Shown: positions 1 to 8,677 of the stretch, one piece after another
Layout: each line of letters opens with the position of its first letter
Position numbering within the stretch: position 1 is the stretch's first letter
Assembly (NCBI RefSeq): GCF_003349955.1
Contig: NZ_QLKQ01000005.1
Coordinates: 1-64,000, forward strand
Direction: 5' to 3'
Length of the DNA: 64,000 nucleotides
Source: Azospirillum brasilense
GTDB lineage: Bacteria; Pseudomonadota; Alphaproteobacteria; Azospirillales; Azospirillaceae
The notes under the pieces: generated by a model
Seen by the model: only the letters and a program-made list of their open reading frames with translations
The model's database searches: none
What the model was told of the DNA's origin: nothing
Position numbers and translations under genes: made by a program

Positions 1-914
1 ATAGCCGTTGTAGCCCTGCATGTAGACGGCGGCGCAGCGGGGAGGGAAGCCTTGGGCCGGGCGGACGGCTGGTACCGGTTGCGGATGCCGCGAATCAGTT
101 TGGTCAGGACGTCGCGCGGGCCGACTTCGGTGAACTCCGTCACACCCTGGTCGAGCAGGTAATGCATGCTCTCCGCCCAGCGCACGCAGTGGGTGAGCTG
201 TTCGGACAGGCCTTGCCGGACCGTGCCCGCCTGATAGGGCAGGGCGGTGACGTTGGACATCACCGGCAGGCGGGGCGCGGCGAAGGTGAAATCCGCCAGG
301 AACCGGGCGTATTCGGTCCCGGCCGGCTGCATGTAACGGGAATGGAAGGCGCCGCTGACGTTCAGCGGGATGAACATGGCCCCGGCCGCTTCGAAAGCGG
401 ATTGGGCGCGGTCGACGTCCTGGCGCAGGCCCGAGATGACGGTCTGGCTGTCACCGTTGTAGTTGGCGACGTCGATGGCGTCGAAGCCGTTCTCGGACAG
501 CACCCCCGCCACCTTGTCCGGACCGATGCCGAGGATGGCCGCCATGCCGCCGCCCTTCGCCTTGGCCATCAGGGCGCTGCGCCGCTGCACGAGGCGCAGC
601 CCGTCCTCGAAGCTGAAGACGCCGGCGCATTCCAGCGCGTTGTATTCGCCGAGGCTGTGCCCGGCGGTGAAATCGGGCGGGCTGCCGCCGTCTTCCAGGC
701 GCCGGCGGCAGGCCAGGGCGTTGACCACGAACAGGGCCGGCTGGGTGAACTGTGTCTGCCCCAACGTCTTGTCGGGGTCCTTCAGGCACAGATCCTTGAT
801 GGAATAGCCCAGGATCGCATCCGCGGCGGCGGTCAGATCGGGAAAGGCGTCGAACAGGCCGTCGCCCATGCCGACATGCTGCGAACCCTGGCCGGGAAAA
901 AGGAATGCGTTCAT
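1..914 (-). CDS. Malonyl-CoA:ACP transacylase, FabD/PksD type (3' end cut by window)
   Basis: Leftward partial gene; the ATG is at 914 and the frame is open to the window edge (304 codons seen). The N-terminus carries the FabD signature FPGQGSQ, and the nucleophile elbow GHSLGE places the catalytic Ser at residue 87. A VSGAFHS segment supplies the active-site His, and a late VGPRDVLTKLIRG segment is typical of the FabD C-terminus. FabD-like proteins load malonyl onto acyl carrier proteins. Here a second acyltransferase and a PfaD-type enoyl reductase are divergently encoded next door, so this is more likely the free-standing acyltransferase of a trans-AT polyketide synthase than the housekeeping fabD, which normally sits beside fabG and acpP. 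The tail beyond the catalytic domain is not seen, so fusion to another domain is possible. Confidence 0.88.
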   Translation of the reverse strand, partial: MNAFLFPGQGSQHVGMGDGLFDAFPDLTAAADAILGYSIKDLCLKDPDKTLGQTQFTQPALFVVNALACRRRLEDGGSPPDFTAGHSLGEYNALECAGVFSFEDGLRLVQRRSALMAKAKGGGMAAILGIGPDKVAGVLSENGFDAIDVANYNGDSQTVISGLRQDVDRAQSAFEAAGAMFIPLNVSGAFHSRYMQPAGTEYARFLADFTFAAPRLPVMSNVTALPYQAGTVRQGLSEQLTHCVRWAESMHYLLDQGVTEFTEVGPRDVLTKLIRGIRNRYQPSARPKASLPAAPPSTCRATTA

Positions 915-1008
915 CGTGCCGCCCGGATGGATGGTGGATGCAACCGTCACTACCATCCGATGATAGCATAAAGTATGGTCTGCACACGCCGAACGATGCG
1001 GGGCCCCG
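915..1008. promoter_or_regulatory. Divergent promoter region between the two acyltransferase genes
   Basis: This 94-bp gap separates the two diverging acyltransferase genes. It contains a perfect 7-bp inverted repeat, GGATGGT at 929-935 and ACCATCC at 952-958, with a 16-bp spacer. A locally AT-rich stretch follows (about 960-977, atagcataaagtatgg), which could hold a -10 element for the rightward genes. The dyad is a reasonable operator candidate, but no regulator gene is visible within the window on this side. Confidence 0.4.
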
Positions 1009-2073
1009 ATGCTTCACGCCGATTTTCCGAACCGGGCGCCACCGACTTCCCATCCGCCTTCCCATCCGCCCGGCCCGGTGGTTTGGATGTTCGCCGGCCA
1101 GGGTTCCCAGTATTTCCGGATGGGCCGGTCGCTGTACAGGGGATGTCCGCATTTCCGGTCGTGGTTGGACCGGCTCGACGCCGTGGCCTCGGTTTATGTG
1201 GGGCACTCGATCCTGGAGGTCGTCCACGCGGACGACCAGCCGGCGGGCCGTCCCTTCGACGACATCCTGCACAGCCATCCGGCCATCTTCATGGTCCAGG
1301 TGGCGTTGGCCCGCGCCCTGCTGGCCCAGGGGTTCCCGCCGCCGGACGCCATGATCGGCGCAAGCCTGGGGGAATTCGTCGCGGCGACCGTCGCCGGCGT
1401 GGCCAGCGAGGAATCGATGCTGTTCGACATCATCAAGCAGGCGCGGCTGTTCGATTCGCATTGCGGCGGCGGCGCCATGCTGGTGGTGATCGACGACGTC
1501 GCCACCTTCGGCGACCCGGTCTTCGGGAGCGTCGCGTTGGCGGGCGTCAACTTCGACCGCTGCTTCGTGGTGTCCGGACGGCGCGAGGACATCGGGCGGA
1601 TCGCCGCGGAGCTGGGCCGGCGATCCGTGGCACACCAGATCCTGCCGGTCGGGGTGGGCTTCCATTCGGCGGAGGTGGACGCGGTCGAGGAGGTCTTCCT
1701 GTCCGCCTTCGCCGACCGGCTGTACGGACCGGCGCGGATTCCGGTGGTCAGCTGCGCGCCCCTGCCGGACGGCGGGACCGGTTTGGCGATGGACCGCTTC
1801 TCCCCGGCCTACTGGTGGCAGGTGATCCGGCGGCCGATCGCCTTCCGGGACGCGTTCGACGCGTTCCGGCGGCGGCACCCCGACGCGCTCTATGTGGACC
1901 TGAGCCCGTCCGGGACGATGGCGTCCTTCGTGAAATACAACATGCCGACGCGCGACCATGGCCGGGTCATGGCGATCCTGTCGCCGTTCGGCCAGGACCT
2001 GGAAAACCTGGAGGCGGCGCGCGCGCTCGTTCGGGGCGCCGCCGCGCGGTCTTTGGAAGGGAGTGTTCCGTGA
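1009..2073 (+). CDS. Trans-acting acyltransferase / acyl hydrolase (PedC/PksE-AT-like)
   Basis: This 354-aa protein has an acyltransferase fold. FAGQGSQ opens the domain, the nucleophile Ser is residue 119 in GASLGE (a variant of the usual GHSxG), and His219 lies in GFHS. Ala replacing the elbow His is seen in divergent trans-AT family members, including acyl hydrolases that clear stalled chains. The first 23 or so residues are Pro-rich, so the true start may be a GTG near 1078 just before the domain. The gene overlaps the downstream enoyl reductase gene (stop TGA 2071-2073 within GTGA), giving the AT/AH-ER order known from PksE-like fusions and from pederin-type clusters. Whether it transfers malonyl or hydrolyses acyl groups cannot be told from sequence. 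Confidence 0.82.
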   Translation: MLHADFPNRAPPTSHPPSHPPGPVVWMFAGQGSQYFRMGRSLYRGCPHFRSWLDRLDAVASVYVGHSILEVVHADDQPAGRPFDDILHSHPAIFMVQVALARALLAQGFPPPDAMIGASLGEFVAATVAGVASEESMLFDIIKQARLFDSHCGGGAMLVVIDDVATFGDPVFGSVALAGVNFDRCFVVSGRREDIGRIAAELGRRSVAHQILPVGVGFHSAEVDAVEEVFLSAFADRLYGPARIPVVSCAPLPDGGTGLAMDRFSPAYWWQVIRRPIAFRDAFDAFRRRHPDALYVDLSPSGTMASFVKYNMPTRDHGRVMAILSPFGQDLENLEAARALVRGAAARSLEGSVP

Positions 2074-3449
2074 TCACACCGCAGACCCTAGGATCGGCAG
2101 CCTTCCGGAGCGATTACGGCCTCCGGCTCGCCTACGTCACGGGCGCCATGGTCAAGGGCATCGCTTCGGCCGACCTCGTGATCCAGGTCGGCAAGGCGGG
2201 CGCCCTGGGATTCTTCGGCGCCGGCGGCGTGCGGCGACCCGCCGTCGAAGCCGCGATCCTCCGCATCCGGGAGGGGCTGGCCGACGGGCAGGCCTTCGGC
2301 GTCAATCTCCTGGCCAACCCGGCGCGGCCCGGCGAGGAAATGGAGATGGTCGATCTGCTGCTGCGCCACGGCGTGCGCAACGCCGAGGCGTCGGCCTACA
2401 CCCGGATCACCCCGGCCCTGCTGAAGTTCCGGCTGACCGGCGCGCGGAAAGACGGGCAGGGCGGGGCGGCGGCGGTCAACCGGGTGATCGCGAAGATCTC
2501 CCGCCCCGAAATCGCGCAGCTTTTCCTTCGGCCGGCGCCGGAAGCGATGGTCACCCGTCTGGTCGAGCAGGGGCATCTGACGCCGGACGAGGCGGCGCTG
2601 GCGCAGCACCTGCCAGTCGCGTCGGATCTCTGCGTCGAGTCCGATTCCGGCGGGCATACGGACATGGGCGTCATGTCGGTGCTGCTTCCGGCCATGATCC
2701 GGTTGCGCGACGACGCGCAGGAGCAATTCCGTTACGCCCGCCCGGTGCGGGTCGGGGCCGCCGGCGGCATCGGAACGCCGGAAGCGGCGGCCTGCGCGTT
2801 CCTGTTGGGGGCCGATTTCATCGTCACGGGGTCCATCAACCAGTGCACGCGGGAGGCCGGCACCAGCGACGCCGTCAAGGACATCCTGCAAGGCCTTGGC
2901 GTGCAGGACACGGCCTACGCTCCAGCCGGTGACATGTTCGAGATGGGCTCGAAGATCCAGGTGATGAAGAAAGGCGTGTTCTTCCCGACCCGGGCGAACA
3001 AGCTCTACGACCTGTGGCGCACTCACGGCGCCTTGGATCGGATCGACGGGGCCACCCGCAGGGAGATACAGGAAAAGTATTTCCGGCGCGGCTTCGACGA
3101 GGTGTACCGGGAAATCCGGGACCATTATCTGCGCGCCGCACCGGAGGAGATCGAACGGGCCGAACGGAACCCGAAGGTGAAGATGGCTCTGATCTTCCGA
3201 TGGTATTTCGTGCACAGCATGCGGTTGGCCCTGGCCGGTGATCGCGACCAGCGCGTGGATTACCAGGTGCACACCGGCCCGGCGCTCGGCGCCTTCAACC
3301 AGTGGGTCAAGGGCTCGCCACTGGAAGACTGGCGCCACCGCCGCGTCGCGGTCGTCGCGGAGCACCTCATGGAAGCCTGCGCCGACTGCCTGAACCGGCA
3401 GGTGCGCCTTTTTGCGCCGACGGGGGCAGGGACCTTGGCCGAAAGGTGA
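2070..3449 (+). CDS. PfaD/PksE-type trans-acting enoyl reductase (FMN, NPD-like)
   Basis: This 459-aa protein is of the PfaD family, FMN enoyl reductases related to nitropropane dioxygenase that act in trans on polyketide or polyunsaturated fatty acid synthases. The GTG start at 2070 overlaps the preceding stop and follows a GGAAGGGA ribosome site at 2055-2062. Family features include a GKAGALGFFGAGG segment near the N-terminus, VESDSGGHTDMG in the flavin/substrate region, a VGAAGGIGTPEAAACAF phosphate-binding stretch and a GSINQCTREAGTS segment. The C-terminal third (IFRWYFVHSMRLA, DWRHRRVAVVAEHLM) matches the PfaD-specific extension. No KS-type genes are visible to the right, so the synthase itself should lie to the left of the window. 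Confidence 0.9.
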   Translation: MITPQTLGSAAFRSDYGLRLAYVTGAMVKGIASADLVIQVGKAGALGFFGAGGVRRPAVEAAILRIREGLADGQAFGVNLLANPARPGEEMEMVDLLLRHGVRNAEASAYTRITPALLKFRLTGARKDGQGGAAAVNRVIAKISRPEIAQLFLRPAPEAMVTRLVEQGHLTPDEAALAQHLPVASDLCVESDSGGHTDMGVMSVLLPAMIRLRDDAQEQFRYARPVRVGAAGGIGTPEAAACAFLLGADFIVTGSINQCTREAGTSDAVKDILQGLGVQDTAYAPAGDMFEMGSKIQVMKKGVFFPTRANKLYDLWRTHGALDRIDGATRREIQEKYFRRGFDEVYREIRDHYLRAAPEEIERAERNPKVKMALIFRWYFVHSMRLALAGDRDQRVDYQVHTGPALGAFNQWVKGSPLEDWRHRRVAVVAEHLMEACADCLNRQVRLFAPTGAGTLAER

Positions 3450-3619
3450 GGGGCCCGGCGGCGGTGCGATGTCCGTGTCGGCTCCCCCGACGACGGTAAG
3501 CCCGCGTACTGATGCAGGGGATGGATTTCGGGACGGAGTTCACTTGGCTGAGCACAAAAATCTCATAAGATAGGTTATGGAAAATAAATCATGAAAGGTC
3601 GCGGACTTCGTCCAATTGG

Positions 3620-4909
3620 TCAGCGGCGGCGGAACAGCCGTATGCGCACCAGCGTCGTTCCGATCGCTCCCTGGGCAACCGTCAGGGCCGTCACCGCCGC
3701 CGCTCCGGTCATGCCGAAGACCGGGATCAAGATGGCGCCGAGCACGATGCACACCGCCAGCTGCAAAAGGTTGAGCCGGCGCAGCGTGCCGCCATGCCCG
3801 GTCATGGCCAGCAGAATGTCCTGGCACGCCAGAAGGCAGTGGATCATCTGGCCCGCAGCGAGAATGCGCAGCGCCATCGCCGCGCTGCCGAACCCCTGCC
3901 CGATCAGATCGAGCAATAACTCCGGAGCGATCATCATCACCGACACCATCGGCAGGCCCAGCACCGCGACGGTCAGCATGATGCCGCGGTTCATCGCCAG
4001 CAGGCGGGAGGTCTCGCCACGGCGATGCAGTTCCGCGTAGTTGGGCGCGGCGAAGGTCCCGATGCTGATGACGACGACCCACACCAGCATGGAGATGCGG
4101 TTCGCCACGCTGAACGCGCCGACCGACGCCGCGTCCACGAACACGCCCAGCGCGAGCACCGGCAGCGACGCCAGCGACACCTGCACCAGCTCGACGACGA
4201 ACAGGGGACGCGCCGTGTGCCACAGCGACGGCAAAAGCTCCGCCGGCCGGGCCGCGGACAGGGCATCGGCGGGGATGGCATGGTCCGTGAACCGGCGGCG
4301 GTCGCGCGCGAGCACGGCCAATCCGACCGCGACGCTGAGGGTCCATGCCCCGGCCAGAGCCAGGATCAGGGAATCGAGATCGGCCACCCCCGCCAGAAGG
4401 GCCACGAGCATCAGAACCGGCCACAGCGCGTTCTGCACGAATTGCGCGGCGATTCCCCGCTTCAACCCCGCGAGCGCCGATCCGAGGGTGATGGTCAGGG
4501 TCTGCGGCACCAGGACCAGGGCGGACAGACGCAACGGCGTTTCAAGGTCCGGCGCGCCGAACAGCAGGTGCGACGCCGGCCCCGCCAGGGCGTAGGCCAC
4601 CACCGCGGCCAGGGTGGCGGCGAGTCCCGTGCCGATCAGGCCGGTCCGCAGGTCGCGACCGGCCGCCCTCCCCTGGCCGATGGCCAGCTCGGCGGCGATG
4701 TGCCGCGTGATCGCCCGTTCGAGCCCCAGCCGCGCCACGGTCGACGCCAGGCCGATCCAGGTCAGGCAGAGGAAGAACAGGCCGGCATCATGGGCGCCCA
4801 GCGCGCGCGCCGCTATGATATAGAGGCCGAGCTTGCCGACGACCTCCACCCCGCGCAGCCCGAGGCCGACGCCGTAACGCCCGAAGGCACGCCATGTCTG
4901 GAGACGCAT
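3620..4909 (-). CDS. Polysaccharide flippase, MOP/Wzx family
   Basis: This 429-aa, highly hydrophobic protein has about 12 to 14 predicted membrane segments and the N-terminal organisation of Wzx/RfbX lipid-linked oligosaccharide flippases (GLGLRGVEVVGKLGLYIIAA, then LGLERAITRHIA). Wzx proteins move undecaprenyl-linked repeat units across the inner membrane. ATG at 4909 is preferred over the in-frame GTG at 4912; the ribosome site is weak. The gene converges on the polyketide genes, with a 170-bp gap in which I see only an AT-rich stretch. It belongs with the exopolysaccharide genes further right, although it faces the other way. Confidence 0.85.
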   Translation of the reverse strand: MRLQTWRAFGRYGVGLGLRGVEVVGKLGLYIIAARALGAHDAGLFFLCLTWIGLASTVARLGLERAITRHIAAELAIGQGRAAGRDLRTGLIGTGLAATLAAVVAYALAGPASHLLFGAPDLETPLRLSALVLVPQTLTITLGSALAGLKRGIAAQFVQNALWPVLMLVALLAGVADLDSLILALAGAWTLSVAVGLAVLARDRRRFTDHAIPADALSAARPAELLPSLWHTARPLFVVELVQVSLASLPVLALGVFVDAASVGAFSVANRISMLVWVVVISIGTFAAPNYAELHRRGETSRLLAMNRGIMLTVAVLGLPMVSVMMIAPELLLDLIGQGFGSAAMALRILAAGQMIHCLLACQDILLAMTGHGGTLRRLNLLQLAVCIVLGAILIPVFGMTGAAAVTALTVAQGAIGTTLVRIRLFRRR

Positions 4910-5007
4910 CACGCTCTATGGGATAAAGGGTTGTTGCGGAAGCGGAAGAGATTTGAGGACGTTCGGCGCGCCGTCGTGCCGGGCCGCGCGAGGAGAGCAG
5001 TCGGTTG

Positions 5008-5388
5008 ATGACCAAGGTGACGACAGGGCGATGGCACCGGAAAATCCAGGCGGCGCTGGCGTTGTGCCTTGCCGCGGCGCTGTTCGGGCAGGACCGCCTG
5101 GCCGCCGCGCAGGATGCGGAGGAATGGCGCGCCATCGACATCCGCCAGGAAATCCGCACCCATTTCGACCGTCTGCCCTATGGCTGGTGGATTCGCGAAC
5201 CCGAGCTGCACCTGAACACCTACGAGGTCGAAGTCCACCTTCCCGACTGGTGGCGCGGCAACCCGACCTCGGCGGTCAACAACCTGTGCCCCGAGCGGCA
5301 GAGCCGCATCTGGAAGGTGGCGACGATCCTGACCTTGCGCCCCTTCTACCAGAAGCGGCCCTGGCCCGAGGTCGATTGCCGCCGCTGA
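5008..5388 (+). CDS. Small secreted protein of unknown function
   Basis: The product is 126 aa. An AGGAGAG ribosome site at 4991-4997 selects ATG 5008 over the TTG at 5005. The N-terminus is a Sec signal peptide: a basic start (GRWHRK), a hydrophobic core (AALALCLAAALF) and probable cleavage after Ala-Ala-Ala before QDAEEW. The mature part of about 90 residues is rich in Trp and Arg, and two Cys (in NNLCPE and EVDCRR) could form a disulfide. I recognise no family. It is divergent from the flippase gene and converges on the FkbM methyltransferase gene, so a periplasmic role linked to exopolysaccharide is only positional inference. Confidence 0.7.
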   Translation: MTKVTTGRWHRKIQAALALCLAAALFGQDRLAAAQDAEEWRAIDIRQEIRTHFDRLPYGWWIREPELHLNTYEVEVHLPDWWRGNPTSAVNNLCPERQSRIWKVATILTLRPFYQKRPWPEVDCRR

Positions 5389-5405
5389 TGCCGCCGCCGG
5401 CGCGG

Positions 5406-6248
5406 TCAGCTCCCGCTTGATCGCCCGCTTGATTGCCCGAGCGCGGCGCGCAGCCGGTCGGCCACGCCGTCGCGCGCGACGAAGATGAAATTGTTGATGT
5501 AGATCCGCCCCTTGACGCGGTGGGTGCCCGCCGCGTTGAGGGCCGAGCGGGACTGGTGGCGATCCGGGTCGAAGCCGTCCAGCGTGCACAGGCGTCCCGC
5601 CAGGACGAAATAGCCGCGATAGCCCAGCGGCGCCAGCCGCGCCTGCAGCGCCGCCAGGGCTCCGGGATTGTGCCGCTCCTCCGCTTCGATCAGCAGGTTC
5701 GGGCGGTCGCGCCCGATCAGGGCAAGGCCGCCGCCGACCACCGCGGTCTCATGCCCCTCCACGTCGATCTTCAGGAAGCCGACCGGGCGATCGTCGTAGC
5801 GGTCCAGCGTCCGGCGCGGGACGGTGACCGCCTCCACCTCCTCGCCATGGGCGCCCACCGCCCCCGCCTCGACCGAGGCCAATGCTGACGAGCGCGGGAC
5901 GTGCAGCACGATGGACCCATCGCCGTCGCTCAGCGCGCACCCCTCGACCCGCAGCCGGCCGGACGCGATCAGCGGCGCGAACTTGGCTTCGAGCAAGGCC
6001 GCGAGTTTCGGGTTCGGCTCGAAGGCCGTCACGCTGGCCGCGACCCGGCAGAGCCAGAAGGTGTAGATGCCGCTGTTGGCGCCGATGTCGTAGGCCGCCT
6101 CCCCGGGAACGCACAGGGCGGGAAGCAGGCGCAGTTCCGGCTCGGCGTAATAGGGCGCGAGGCGGTCGCGAAGCCACGTCAGCCGGCGGAACGTCCGCGG
6201 ATGGCGGCGTTCGATCGCGGCTTTCAGGGCGGACAGTCTGTGGTTCAT
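5406..6248 (-). CDS. FkbM-family SAM-dependent methyltransferase
   Basis: This protein is about 280 aa. The SAM-binding motif I is YDIGANSGIYT and motif II lies around VTAFEPNPKLAALLE. The hallmark FkbM segment is KIDVEGHE, followed by LLIEAEERHN. The family O-methylates sugars or secondary metabolites and is common in polysaccharide loci. ATG 6248 is chosen; an upstream in-frame TTG at 6296 would add 16 poorly conserved residues. The gene reads away from the exopolysaccharide operon starting at 6443 and probably shares its regulatory region. A role in decorating a repeat-unit sugar is inferred from context. Confidence 0.85.
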   Translation of the reverse strand: MNHRLSALKAAIERRHPRTFRRLTWLRDRLAPYYAEPELRLLPALCVPGEAAYDIGANSGIYTFWLCRVAASVTAFEPNPKLAALLEAKFAPLIASGRLRVEGCALSDGDGSIVLHVPRSSALASVEAGAVGAHGEEVEAVTVPRRTLDRYDDRPVGFLKIDVEGHETAVVGGGLALIGRDRPNLLIEAEERHNPGALAALQARLAPLGYRGYFVLAGRLCTLDGFDPDRHQSRSALNAAGTHRVKGRIYINNFIFVARDGVADRLRAALGQSSGRSSGS

Positions 6249-6442
6249 GGCGCGTGGCTCGATAGGGCTGGGGCCGGCATCCTGGGACCCAACCAAAAGT
6301 GAGGGGTTTCGGCAAAAAGCAAATAGCTAAAAATTGAGACAAAATGCTTCAAAACCCCAACCACCCCATGACAGCTCTACAGCGGGCGTGGTAAACCATC
6401 GCGGTTAAGTGTTCGATCCACACGCTATGGTACCCGTAAAAG
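6249..6442. promoter_or_regulatory. AT-rich divergent leader of the exopolysaccharide operon
   Basis: This 194-bp region is unusually AT-rich for the window (especially 6310-6350). It separates the FkbM gene from the polysaccharide export operon. A perfect inverted repeat, GGGGTTT at 6303-6309 and AAACCCC at 6352-6358, brackets the AT-rich core. Near the operon start, GTTAAG followed 16 bp later by TATGGT could be a weak sigma-70 type promoter. The long spacing of the dyad suggests either looped operator half-sites or chance; no matching regulator is nearby. Confidence 0.4.
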
Positions 6443-8677
6443 ATGCTGTCCCAACATCTGGAAAATCGCAGGCAAAGTCAATCGGCTGACCAGTCGGATG
6501 GCGCGCCGGCTCAGCAATCGCATGGGGTGCTGTTCTCCAGCGGTGTATCGGCCTTTACACCCCGCGACCTTCTGATACTCGCTTTTTATCACAAGCGTAT
6601 CATCCTGATCGTGGCCCTCCTTTCGATCATCGCCGGGCTGACCGCCGCCACCTATGCGCGCACGCGCTACGCCGCGGAAAGTCTGGTCATGATGATGATC
6701 GACCGCTCGCACGCCGGGATCAGCGACGTGGCCGGGACCCTGCCCTCCTTCCTGTCGATCGACGGGCTGAAGTCGGTGGACAGCGAGATCCGCATCCTGG
6801 AAAGCCGCCGGGTGATCGAGGACACGCTGAGCGCGCTGGGACCGGCCACCCTGTTCCCGGAGATCGCGCACCCGCGCCTCTTCGGCCTGCTGCCCGCCGA
6901 CAGCCCGCAGGACCAGCTCGAAAAGGCCATCGACAAGTTCAAGCGCCGCCTCCAGGTGGAGCAGCAGTCCTCCTCCAACATCGTGCGCCTCAGCTTCAGC
7001 CACGAGGACCCGGACCTCGCCGCGGACACCGTCAACGCCCTGGCCGACGCCTATCTGAAGCGCCGCCGCGCGATCTTCGACGTTCCGCGCTCGCCCTTCC
7101 TCGCCTCCGAACTGGCCCGCCACTCCGACCAGCTGAAAAGCATCGAGGGGCAGATCCAGGCGCTGAAGTCCGAGTACGACATCGTCGATCTCGGCCAGGA
7201 AAGCCTGCTCGCCGCCAACCAGGTGGACAGCATCGTGCAGCGCCGCCGCCAGACCCAGGAGCGTCAGGCGGCGCTCCAGGCGGAGGTCACGGCGGCCAAG
7301 AAGCGGCTCGCCGCCCTGCCGGAGCGGGTGTTCGACTTCCGGGAGCAGAGCAACCAGACCCAGAACGACGACGACCGCAACGTGCTGCTCCGCCTGGAGC
7401 TGGAACGCGACCGGATGGCCTCGCAGTTCCTGCCGGACTACCCGCCGCTTCAGGAGATCGAGCGGAAGATCCGGACGGTCCGGCAGTCGATGAAGGGCGG
7501 CGACAAGCCGGTCTACAACACCACGCGCGAGGTCCGCAACCCGTCCATCCCCTTCCTGAACAACCATCTGCTGACGCTGGAGATCGAGCAGGACGCCGTG
7601 GCCCGGCAGCTCGACGAGCTGAACCGCCAGCACACGGTGGCGGTGGAGAAGGTCGGACGCCTGCGCAAGGCGGAAAGCGAACTGCGCGATCTGGAGCGCA
7701 CCCGCGGCGTGATGGAGGACATCTACCGCGACTACGCCCAGCGCACCGAGGCCGCCCGCGCCGAGGAGGAAGCCGCCAAGGTGCGCTTCTCCAACGTCCG
7801 CGTCGTGCAGCCGGCGGTGGCCCCGGCGACCGGGACGAGCATGGCGCCGAGCTTCATCATCGCCGGTCTGGTCGGCGGCATCCTGCTCGGCGGCGCGGCC
7901 GGCGTGCTGGCGACGTGGCTGCGCCAGGTCTACATCCTGCCGCACGAGATCGAGCGCGACCTGGGCGTCCCGGCCATCGCCAGCTTCTCCGACACCGACG
8001 GCGAGCTGGTGTCCCCCGGCGCCCAGCAGGAGCTGATCCATCTGGCCGCCCAGCTGCGCGACCACGGGCTGGAGGACCAGCCGATGGCCCTGATCCAGTT
8101 CGTGACCGCCAACGACGGCGACGGCGACGCCATCGTGGCGCGCGGGCTCGCGTTGGAATTCGCCAAGGGGCGGGGCCTGCGGACGCTGGTCATCGACCTC
8201 TGCGGCGACGGCACTGGCCAGCTGGCGGCGATCAACGCGGGCGCCGACGACAAGACAGACGGCGAGACGGATGGCGGAGCCGGCGAGCGGCTGCCGACCA
8301 TCGAGCCGCAGGGGACCGGCGAACTCGAAGCGCTGCCCTCCGCCGTGCCGCTGCTCTGGGTGTCGCGGCAGGCGACGGGATCGGCGCTGGGCAGCCTGCG
8401 CACCCCCATCGCCCAGTCGCGCCAGATGCTGGAACGGCTGAACCAGCGCTTTGACATCATTTTGATTCTGTCGCCGCCGATCGGGAACAGCCATCTTGCC
8501 CGGCGGCTGTCGCCGATGGTTGATGCGAACATCCTGGTCGCCCGCGCCGAACACACCCGTGCGCCGGTCGCCGCCCGGATGCGCGACTCCATCCTCGCGT
8601 CCGGCGGCGACATCGTCGGGCTGGTGCTGACCGGCCGTCACTTCCACATTCCCCAGGTGATCTACCGATGGCTGTGA
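6443..8677 (+). CDS. Polysaccharide co-polymerase, GumC/Wzc-like, with degenerate kinase domain
   Basis: This 744-aa inner-membrane protein controls chain length and export of exopolysaccharide. Wzz-type features are a first membrane segment at about 52-72, a long periplasmic coiled coil with a GNVR-type region, and a second membrane segment at about 468-494. The cytoplasmic part (about 540-744) has the fold of a bacterial tyrosine kinase: LVIDLCGDG resembles Walker A' and ILILSPP resembles Walker B. However, the P-loop GxxxxGKS is replaced by TANDGDGDA, and there is no C-terminal Tyr cluster, so kinase activity is unlikely. ATG 6443 has only a weak ribosome site. The gene heads an operon with the exporter gene, which it overlaps by 10 bp. 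Confidence 0.87.
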   Translation: MLSQHLENRRQSQSADQSDGAPAQQSHGVLFSSGVSAFTPRDLLILAFYHKRIILIVALLSIIAGLTAATYARTRYAAESLVMMMIDRSHAGISDVAGTLPSFLSIDGLKSVDSEIRILESRRVIEDTLSALGPATLFPEIAHPRLFGLLPADSPQDQLEKAIDKFKRRLQVEQQSSSNIVRLSFSHEDPDLAADTVNALADAYLKRRRAIFDVPRSPFLASELARHSDQLKSIEGQIQALKSEYDIVDLGQESLLAANQVDSIVQRRRQTQERQAALQAEVTAAKKRLAALPERVFDFREQSNQTQNDDDRNVLLRLELERDRMASQFLPDYPPLQEIERKIRTVRQSMKGGDKPVYNTTREVRNPSIPFLNNHLLTLEIEQDAVARQLDELNRQHTVAVEKVGRLRKAESELRDLERTRGVMEDIYRDYAQRTEAARAEEEAAKVRFSNVRVVQPAVAPATGTSMAPSFIIAGLVGGILLGGAAGVLATWLRQVYILPHEIERDLGVPAIASFSDTDGELVSPGAQQELIHLAAQLRDHGLEDQPMALIQFVTANDGDGDAIVARGLALEFAKGRGLRTLVIDLCGDGTGQLAAINAGADDKTDGETDGGAGERLPTIEPQGTGELEALPSAVPLLWVSRQATGSALGSLRTPIAQSRQMLERLNQRFDIILILSPPIGNSHLARRLSPMVDANILVARAEHTRAPVAARMRDSILASGGDIVGLVLTGRHFHIPQVIYRWL

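Noticed and set aside
3450..3619. Small gene or terminator in the convergent gap
   Set aside because: Only an AT-rich stretch with a weak 5-bp stem; no start with a ribosome site and no T-tract after a stable stem.
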